64,000 nt of DNA from contig OY811982.1 of the NCBI GenBank assembly GCA_963681505.1, forward strand, positions 2,457,156-2,521,155. The letters are read 5' to 3'. Below the pieces are notes generated by a model, which was not told where the DNA came from, made no database searches, and saw only the letters and a list, made by a program, of their open reading frames with translations. A program made the position numbers and the translations under genes. The DNA comes from Eunapius fragilis. Its lineage: Eukaryota > Porifera > Demospongiae > Spongillida > Spongillidae. Below, piece after piece: positions 56,041 through 64,000 of this stretch (the stretch's first letter is position 1; every line of letters starts with the position of its first letter).

Positions 56041-56498
56041 TTCATTGATTTTTAGTTCATACCCGATTATGAGCCGTAGCATGTTAAGTAATCCATCTTG
56101 ATATGAGAGGGAGGCTGTAAACGTACAACATACCTTTGAGTGACCTTAACTTTTTTTGCCGAGCGAGATGCACGTTCAGGACTATGGCAATGTTGGGCGC
56201 AAATTGTGAATTTGCGCAATTTATAAATTGCGCTGCGCAATTTATGAATTCATAATCTGCGCAACAATTTATAAATTGTTGCGCAAATTGTGAATCGTAC
56301 TACTCACGGTCCGTTTATAAATTGCGCAATGGTAGTTACGTTGCGCAATTTGTGAATTGTATAGCTACCTTGTACCAAACATCTCATTTCAGTCTTAATA
56401 ATTGGCATGACAGCGTACATTATTATATACAAGGGGGCAACATTAACTTCAGCGTGAAAAACACTGACTTGTATGACTCATACTGTACATTTATCAGT

Positions 56499-57164
56499 TC
56501 ATCCTTGGACACACATGCTACATTTCCAGTCACAATTTGAATCTCTAAATACTGCATCAGGAATATGTTCACGGATCTTGTGATACCACTCTTTGCATTT
56601 AGTACATTGGGCCATGTGTTTTTCTGTTTCAGCTGGCATGCGACATGTACAGAATACATATATGTACTCTGTCTTGGGCCTCCCTGGCTTTATTGACTTT
56701 GATGGGAATGGTACAATCTGTCTTATAGACAAGCATTCAAGAAAATGTGACCTTAACTTTGTTTGTTCGTATTCACGACTAGCTGGGTTGTTGCCATATG
56801 CCAAATCAGTAGCAAATGCTATAGAGTACACACCACAGTCGGAAGCTTTGTCTTGAAATTGAACCTTATGGATTTTCAATGTTATTTTTTGATTACCAAT
56901 GTGAAGCAAGGAAGCTATTTGTATTTTTGTGTCAGTAGATACAGAACTGTATACACTGTCATAAATGTTGACACAATCAGATGATACATGTTCTACAGCA
57001 ATCCAGTGATTTCCATCAACATGAAGTATTTGAATGAATGCTTCATTAGTCACTGGATAGGACAGATTCTGGCCTAATAAACAGTCGTACAATCCTGCCA
57101 AAGATGGGAACTGGCTCTTAATCATTTTTAAAGCAGCATTTATGTGGATATCTCCTAACCACAA
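56499..57164 (-). CDS. Ulp1/C48-like cysteine protease plus PHD-like finger (Ginger element)
   Basis: Open for 221 residues. It starts in the previous exon frame around WLGDIHINAALKMIKSQFP, which is the usual entry of Ulp1-like domains in integrase transposons. The triad is visible: His in DGNHWIAVEHV, Asp in NIYDSVYS, Cys in KASDCGVYSIAFA. After it comes a Cys-rich finger, CTCRMPAETEKHMAQCTKC followed by KEWYHK and WKCSMC, with PHD-type spacing. The domain could process SUMO/ubiquitin-like proteins or act structurally in the transposition complex; which is unknown. Junction to the upstream Cys-rich exon is not certain. Confidence 0.7.
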   Translation of the reverse strand: MWLGDIHINAALKMIKSQFPSLAGLYDCLLGQNLSYPVTNEAFIQILHVDGNHWIAVEHVSSDCVNIYDSVYSSVSTDTKIQIASLLHIGNQKITLKIHKVQFQDKASDCGVYSIAFATDLAYGNNPASREYEQTKLRSHFLECLSIRQIVPFPSKSIKPGRPKTEYIYVFCTCRMPAETEKHMAQCTKCKEWYHKIREHIPDAVFRDSNCDWKCSMCVQG

Positions 57165-57169
57165 TTAAA

Positions 57170-59750
57170 TCCAGCGGCTCTACATGCACAATGCTTATCT
57201 TTGCATCCTTTCTTGCAGATACATTTCAATTTATCCCTTCCTGTCTGAGCAGCTTCTCTAAGTGTTATTGTAGGCAATTTGGAATGGTCCTTTACATATG
57301 AAAATGGTACAGACCCCTTGAATGGCATTAACTCGCCACTTGGATACCAGTTAGATAGGATACCATGTTCACTCCTGAAAATAAATACATCATAAATGCT
57401 ATGTGGCTAAGTAATAACATTTATAACACTGCACCCCATATACATCTAACCCAGGCCAAAGTAGTAAATGCAGTTAGACTCTACCCATGTCCAGAAAGTT
57501 ACATAAACATGTATAACTTACTGTAGTTGATAATGATCATGTCTAACTTCTGCAACATAGCACAGCAAACGTGGCATATCAGTTGATGACCGTTCATTTG
57601 TTGGTACCCGCACTGTAACACTATCTCCAGCGCAATAGGTATTGCACTGATGTCGCTTTCGCTTGGCATACTGGGTCTTCATCCTTTCGACATTTTTGTG
57701 ATACTCTTTATCAGCTGCCTCTTGTACATTTACATGGCGATTGCTGGTAGTGAGTGCTGAATCAGTTGCCAGTGGAGGTTTACAACAAGCAGTAGACACT
57801 GATGAATGAGAATGAGTTGATGGCTTAACAGGAGAGGTGACTGAACGAGTGTGAGATGGTGACTGAATAGGAGACACTGATGAACTGGTTTGGATTGTTG
57901 GTTTAACAGGAGAGGTGATTGAGGAACTGTGAGATGGTGACTGAACAGGAGACACTGATGAATGGGTAAACGTTGGTTTAACAGGAGAGGTGATTGAAGG
58001 AGAAACATGAGATGGTGACTGAACAGGAGACGCTGAAGTATGGGTTGGAGATTGAACTGTAAACACTGGCACAGAAGTATGACTGTTCACAGAATTGCTA
58101 GACCTGTTCAATGTTTTAGGGATCAATGATGTGTTTGGCAACAGGTGACTAGATGCATGATTCGGAGGAGATCCATTTTCACTGACATTGTCCACATCTA
58201 GAGAACATGATGAAAAAATATTCAGTAAATACATTGGTTATTCCAATATTTAACCCTACACCTGGGGGGGGGGGGGGGGGGGGAAAGAGGGTTGTTTTGC
58301 AATTATCGTTATCCATAGGGGGTGTAAAATTTAATAATGGAATAGCCCATTGTACTTACCATTCATCAGATCAGCCACTTCTTCCTCCATAATACATGAT
58401 CTCTTTCCTTTAGGAAGCTCTGCAAAGGGTGTTGTTCGGGGAGGCTGACCAAAAACCACTTCATAAGGACTTTTCTTCAGGGTGTGGCATAGTTGTGTGT
58501 TTAGGTTATCTAAATGTGTTAGGAAATGGTCAATATAAAATTTTCCTACAACCACAACTAACATACATTGAATTCGTGGTAACCAATCAGTCCATGGAAC
58601 ATTTCCTGTGCCTCCCCATTCCTTTTTCATAGATTGAATCTGCATCTCCACACAGTGGTTACCCTTTTCCACCAATCCTTGCGATTGAGAATGGCGAGGA
58701 CGTCCATTTATGATGACAACTTGACCTGGCCATAATGTCAATGTTTCTTTGACAATTTCATTGACAAATTCCCTGCCATTATCGGACTGCAGTATCTTGG
58801 GAAGCCCCAAATATGGGAACACTTTTGTTGCAAGCCCAACAGCAACCTCCACTGCAGATTTCCTCATCAGAGGCCACATGATATGAAACTTGGACCAGTG
58901 ATCCATGTAGTGTGCGATGTAGTTGTATGAGTCATCTGGCACATGCCTCATATCAATGAGGTCAATCTGCATGAAGTATTCACATTAAATCAAACAACCT
59001 TTATATATTACTATGTCTTACTTGACAACGAGTCAGAAATCCAGATGCAAGTATTGGCTTTAGCGGAGCAGTGCTGTTTTGAGGCTGCTTTAGCTGACAG
59101 ATGGCACACGTGTTGCAAAAATATTGGACAGCCTCCCTAGGTAGACATTCGTAGGATCTCTGAACCTGCAATTGAATGACATGTTGATGTACCAATTTAA
59201 CATGTTCAGGGATGCTTTACTTCAGCAAGTGTTTTCTAATAGCCGACATGTCCGTTCTCCAATGAGTGTATACGCTCCAAGATGTCATAAAATTTCTCAA
59301 CTGTGGCAACGACACGGTAGTGGCCAAACATGGTTGTGTCGTTTTCATTCTGCATTTAGTGGAAACAAAAACCCAAATGAACCAACCATCACATTTACGT
59401 ACATGTAGAATACAAATGAATGAACTGAAGTGTATCTCTTAACATCACTGTCATAACGCGTTTACATAGTATTCACCTTTATTTTTGCTGGTAGGCAGAG
59501 AACATCAGCCAATTCTAACTCCGGATAGCTAATTAAGTAGCTTAAATTGTTTAGTTCTGTTGACCCAGTGCTTAAATGATGCCGTGACGCTACCATCTTG
59601 TTCTCCTTTGATTGCTTGTCGTATCCTTTTCGCTTTCTCCTCGGTGACCGTTTTGCTAATTCCTTTATCATAGTACCTCTCTTTACAAAACGTTTCAAAC
59701 AACCTTTTGTGCTCTTCTTTTGCCATCTGACAAATTTCACACTTCGCCAC
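57170..59750 (-). pseudogene. Ginger-type DDE integrase with chromo-like and Cys-rich C-terminal parts
   Basis: Exons on the minus strand: 59750 to about 59470 (KEERYYDKGIS-type start; frameshift near 59533), 59349-59221, 59165-59032, 58966-58567, 58509-58360, 58197-57532 and 57374 to about 57170. The zinc-binding part shows GHVGY and CNTCAIC; a TAG at 59236-59238 interrupts it. The catalytic core is intact: IDLIDM (first Asp), ILQSDNGREFVN (second Asp), SQGLVEKGN (Glu). Then KKSPYEVVFGQPPR, a Ser/Pro repeat part (SPVQSPSH, ITSPVKP), a GDSVTVRVPTNERSSTDMP segment typical of KRBA2-like proteins, and a Cys-rich CICKKGCKDKHCACRAAGF. All splice phases I checked agree. Confidence 0.75.
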
Positions 59751-60135
59751 GTGGAACTATGCGTACAGGATCAGGATGCGCAATTTATAAATTGTTGCGC
59801 AGATTATGAATTCATAAATTGCGCAGCGCAATTTATAAATTGCGCAAATTCACAATTTGCGCCCAACAGCAATATCGCTGTCTTTTAGCAGCCCGTTCCT
59901 TTTCAGGATCTGCTCGATACCTTGCACGTCGAGAGGTCCGTTCCTTTTCGGGATCTGCTCGATACCTTGCGCGTCGAGAGATCCGTTTCTTTCAGGCTCT
60001 GCTCGATATTTTTCACGTTGAGAGGCCCGTTTTTTTATTTCTGCTTTGTAGTTCCGCTCGGGCTGAATCTAATACGTCGTCTCGAGTTTTGAGGTACTTT
60101 GGCTTTCTTCTTTTCCTGACGTGAAGGTATTTGGA

Positions 60136-60795
60136 GAAAAACAACTTCACTAAGTTACAAAGAGCGTCAAACCTACAACGACCGAAACACAAGAATGATT
60201 ATAGTACGCACGTACAACATGCACGTTATCGAGAGTTATGTCACGACTGACAAAAATTATCCTACCTAATTAAAAATTTATCCTAGAATAAAATTTCGCT
60301 GCCAAAAAGTATCCTATGTCAGCTAAAATGTATCCTAGGATAAATTTTGGCTGCCAAGTATTATCCTACTCTGCCAAAATGTGTCCTAGGGGATTTTGAC
60401 CGTCAAATTTCACCCTTCCACGAAATAGAGTACTGTGCCCTCTCAGTTTTGCAAAAGTAAGTTAATTGTCATGTACTCGAATCAGCGCATGCATGGGCAT
60501 GGAGATATGGACCTTCTCGTGAGGCACCCCGGCCCCTCCATCCTGCACTGACCTCCAGACCGAACACAACACGGCACGGCACTCTGTTTTGTCTGTCAAA
60601 TATCAACCTACCACTAACGTTTTCCCAGAACGTGTGGGAGACAGTGTACTAATTTAGTAAAAGTTCTAAGTTCATTTCGGCCTATTGATGCAATGCTTAG
60701 ACTTTGTAACTAACATCGCTTTTATCTCCCAGCACCAGCTTGTACTAGTAGTACAGCTCTCCACTTCGCATTTCTTAGATCTCAACCGAATCTCA
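60136..60795. other. no gene; TATCCTA-rich repeat stretch
   Basis: Between about 60255 and 60395 the motif (t)atcctag.ataaaattt.gctgccaa recurs in four imperfect copies. No coding sequence supported. Confidence 0.5.
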
Positions 60796-61200
60796 CAGTG
60801 CAAAAAGTTAGTTATACGATACTGTATATTTTTGCGTATATTGAAGAATACTCAAAATATACGCGTGTGTAGTATATTTTAAGTATACGACGGCGTATAT
60901 TCAAGAATACGCATGTGTTAATTACGTCACTGTTTATATAGGCACCGCACTGCAAAAGGTTAGTTTTACGATACTGTATATTTTTGCGTATATTTGAAGA
61001 ATACCCTAAATATACACCTGAGTAGTATAAGCCTGCGTATATTCAAGAATCCGCAAGTGTCGAATACGTCACTGTTTTTATAGGCACCACAGTGCAAACG
61101 TTAGTTTTATCATTACCGTATATTTTTGCGAATACATGCACGCCGGAGTAGTATATTGTAATCCGCAAGCGTCACCGTTTATATAAGCACGTTTTCGATA
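60796..61200. repeat. three tandem ~140-bp units, each ending in a TATA-like motif
   Basis: Each unit runs from cacagtgcaaa..gttagtt through tactgtatatttttgcgtat to cgtcactgtttatataggcac. Units at about 60796-60946, 60947-61085 and 61086-61197; identity falls toward the third. Confidence 0.8.
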
Positions 61201-64000
61201 CACCAGTGAGTATTTTTATATCGTACTACCAACCGTGCATATTCAAATTCTTGTGTGTATATACTTGTGGGAATTTTTCAAATCCTTTATACACGTTAAT
61301 AACCTACACCGCCTTGCATGCGACAGTCAGCACATGTCAAAGACCGCGATTGATTTCATAATTGATTTAAAATCACTTGTAAAATGATCGCATGATTGAC
61401 AGAACAGTATCTTATACGCAGGTGTGCTTTAAGCATCTATGAAATCAAAAATTGATTTTGACCCTGCGCATGCAGTATAAACGGAACCCAACACGATGAT
61501 TATTGACGATAACATACAGTGTATTTGCTGTGTGCCAAACGAAGGCCCCACTTTTCTTATCGGACCAGAAGCAGACAGCACCCCCCCCCCCCCCCCCCCC
61601 TCCCAATTTTTCTTATATCAGGCCTGACCTGATATCCTGAACGCCACTGATTCAGTGTGGAATTCGATCGCAAAATCGAAGTCTAACTATACAGATCGAT
61701 ATAACTTACAAATTCCCTTCGCACACACTACATCCTATATATCTATATACACACTGTTTATATTGACCCTGTGTATTTGTATCTTTCAGCATGCAGGAGT
61801 GCTGCTCCTGGCCCTCGTGTTTTCGAACATAGAAGCTACCACTCACTGTAGCACTTGTCATCAGAAGTATTCGCAACCAACTTACTGTAAGGTATTGTAA
61901 AGTGAATGTATCACTATGTTATGGATGACAAAGGAAGTATTTATAAACACAAGTTTGGCTCTACACTATATGGAGAATGGCTCTGGCATTTTCTCTTAAA
62001 TTAAGCAAATGTGTTAGTCCTTGGAAGCTGGCAGTGGGCTCCTTCCCGATCATAGCAGTCTCAAACTGCTGGATATCCTAATGCAAAATTGGGGTCTTGG
62101 AAGGTCCGTATCCCTGAACATCACTGTTATTATGAGCTCACCACTAAATCCTACAAGTGGGAGCAATGGATGGCGCAGTCTTGATGCACTGGAGTGCAGG
62201 ATAATCCAATGAAATGAGGCCTGGGATAGAGGTTTCTAATTATTAACCACTAGTGACTGCCAAACTCAAATGTATCTTTATTGCTAAATAGGATCGAATG
62301 CAAGAGCCATCCTCCAAAGAGTAATTATATCTGGTTATTTTATTTTCAAGGTGCATCGTGGTGGTACTCCTTTCACTTGCCTTACATGCATGGTTATTGT
62401 TACCACATCCCTCTCCCTCTTGACCTTTGGTGCCAGCAACTATTAGCACATCAGCAGCATTACACTCCAACATAGAATACACAAACACAAACAAAAACCC
62501 ATAACAGATTGTTCCACCTCTCCACCACCAGTAACCAGATCCTTGCAGCACGACAGCACTGTGTTCCACATAAGACCACACATACAACATACGCATATAT
62601 AAGAGCAATGGGCATAAATAAAACCTAACTAACTCTATTTAGAACAGGTGAGCGCACCTGATCTCGGAAAGAACCCGTGGAAAAACCATCTGAAGGAAAA
62701 AACTGGCGCAAAAACCTTCCTAACTACACTGCTCATCATGCACAGGTTACAATGGCTTCTTCTGGTCAGATCCACCATCATCCGTATATACTCTGGACAC
62801 ACCATCACAAGGTAAATTGCAAGACACAACGTGCACTTAGAATGCTGACTCAATAACACCTTCACTCCCTTATAAATCTGCTGCCATGTGTAGCCACTAA
62901 ATCTCACATTTAGGCAGGAGCTTATCTCCTGTCTTTCAACCGACTAGAACTATATGTGACGTGTATATATGCGTACCATGTGTGTATGTCTGTATCTATG
63001 CCTGTGTGTTGACACTTGTTTGTGTATGTGCAAGTGTGTGTGTCTGTGTGTATGGACATCTGTTTGTGTGCATGTATATGTGTGTCTGGGTGTGGAGCAG
63101 TCTATAAATACATGCTAATTGTGTGTGAATGTGTGTATTTATGGACGTATAAATGTGTGTCATTACTATTTTTAATTTGTACCATTTCCATTCTTACCAT
63201 ACTGTTTAAAGGTTTTTGATGCCACTTCAAGAATGCTTGATCATCTTACTTGTAAGTTCTCTGTTATCGGTGTAATTTACATGACAACCGATTTTTAGTA
63301 AGTGCGCCAATTAGAGTATGCCAACATTAGCAATTGCACGTGATAGTAATTTTGGCGGGTTTCGGTGCAAGTGTGGCCTCGAAAGTGGAAAGGTACGTGT
63401 CTTTTATCATTTGAAGGATCCGTTTGTGGTGTAGTAAACCAGCCCCTAAAGACAAGCCTAGTATACGGTAAGTACTTCTCAACCAATGTTGTGAGCAAGT
63501 GTCTGACTTTGAATAGCTTGTCGTATCGCAATTTGTGCACTTTTTTGGTGGTCGATTCTGCTAAGGTAATTGACGCAATGGCATTGCTGCTACCTTTATT
63601 TTGCTTTTCTGCAGCGTTTCGACTCGAACTGGTAAGTATGCCCTGAGGCGCTAAAACTTTTTTTTTTTTGCCTTAGGACGAGAACTCATGCACGAGAACT
63701 CAAGCACGAGAACTCAAGCACGAGAACGCCAACGAGTCTATCCGAATTGGTAAGTATGGCAATATCAATTGGCGCCAAATGTTATTTTGTTCTCGTCTAT
63801 CATCAGGTCACGTATGAAGTTAGTACGTGGGGACCGCTGTCTCAAGATTATGGTGTTTGTATCTGTTTGTAACTGTTGTTTTTGACGTTGTATCACTTAT
63901 ATGTATGAAGAAAATTTTTATAGCCAACCAGAGGCAAGGGAATGGGGAGGGGGAGTGCGGAAGGACCAGTTTACGGAAGATCAGAAACGAAATATACGAT
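61201..64000. other. no certain gene; microsatellites and minor frames
   Basis: A C homopolymer lies at about 61580-61601. Candidate exon 61791-61892 (acceptor TTTCAG, donor GTATTG) encodes a hydrophobic AGVLLLALVFSN and CSTCHQKYSQPTYC, possibly a secreted or membrane protein start, but no partner exon was found. TGTG/TATG-rich sequence occurs at 62955-63160. Short gagaactcaagcac units repeat at 63685-63727. Nothing else is supported. Confidence 0.35.

Larger units (their letters stand above)
56191..59868 (-). mobile_element. Ginger-type integrase transposon, near complete
   Basis: Perfect 88-bp terminal inverted repeats at 56191-56278 and 59781-59868 begin TGTTGGGCGCAAATTGTG and fit the TGTNR end rule of Ginger1 elements (recalled). 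GCAA flanks both ends (56187-56190 and 59869-59872). Internally the repeats are made of gcgcaatttataaattgcgc palindromes. The minus strand encodes a multi-exon integrase, Ulp1-like protease and PHD-like finger. One frameshift and one TAG in the N-terminal integrase part suggest that this copy is no longer autonomous. Confidence 0.88.
56132..60135 (-). pseudogene. Lys/Arg-rich repeat gene family, copy 3, split by a transposon
   Basis: Right part 59873-60135: repeats such as RASQREKYRAEPE, RARYRADPEKERTSRRA and AAKRQRY, with at least one frame change and a stop near the start. Left part 56132-56186: SPERASRSAKKVKVTQ ending at the donor AAAG/GTATGT. A 3,678-bp Ginger-type element plus one GCAA duplication separates them; without these the two parts are in the same frame. 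The 5-prime lesions suggest that the copy was already decayed or decayed later. Confidence 0.65.

Noticed and set aside
62021..62212. LRR-like exon (SSLKLLDILMQNWGLG)
   Set aside because: Only one weak LxxLxxL match and no splice sites in the phase used by the NLR genes.
1..64000. tRNA, rRNA or other structured RNA genes
   Set aside because: I looked for T-loop motifs and large conserved RNA blocks and saw none; a covariance-model scan would be needed to exclude small RNAs.

Overview
The window looks like animal nuclear DNA, most probably from a sponge (demosponge). Genes are split by short GT-AG introns (one is GC-AG). The protein set is a tyrosine-kinase-like kinase, death-domain and CARD proteins, NACHT-LRR receptors, a CLN7/MFSD8-like transporter and a GT92 glycosyltransferase. 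There are many minisatellites, foldback elements and poly-C/poly-G tracts. Nothing is prokaryotic: I saw no operons, CRISPR arrays, rRNA or tRNA. The species is an inference from domain types, not from a search.

Layout. 1-2.2 kb: kinase with a coiled-coil tail on the minus strand, four exons. 3.0-3.7 kb: gag-like retroelement relic. 4.6-7.3 kb: 31-bp minisatellite interrupted by a 480-bp palindromic element. 9.9-10.8 kb: broken exons of a NEMO/optineurin-type ubiquitin-binding (UBAN) gene. 11.3 and 15.1 kb: two copies of the same retroelement C-terminus. 13.5-14.5 kb: a gene with two death domains, minus strand. 16.9-19.0 kb: a complete 2,078-bp element with perfect 111-bp terminal repeats and a 9-bp target duplication, carrying a zinc-binding-protein gene and a truncated RecQ-type helicase. 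19.7-20.8 kb: a death domain-CARD adaptor, plus strand.

22.8-35.8 kb: two NACHT-LRR (NLR) genes arranged head to head, 713 bp apart. Both have five exons with matching phases. Their NACHT exons are nearly identical while the flanking exons have diverged. Both have a 43-bp minisatellite that repeats the exon 3 splice donor, and both have expanded minisatellites in LRR introns. With the kinase, UBAN relic and death-fold adaptors this resembles an innate-immunity neighbourhood.

35-64 kb is rich in repeats and transposons. A segment of 35.1-45.4 kb is present again in condensed form at 52.0-55.7 kb, which exposes several insertions. The region holds a MADF-domain gene, an MFS transporter, an intact GT92 gene and its broken copy, a family of about 290-bp palindromic elements, and several copies of a Lys/Arg-rich repeat gene. 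One of these copies is interrupted by a complete 3,678-bp Ginger-type integrase transposon with Ulp1-like and PHD-like domains. The last 4 kb has little that I can assign.
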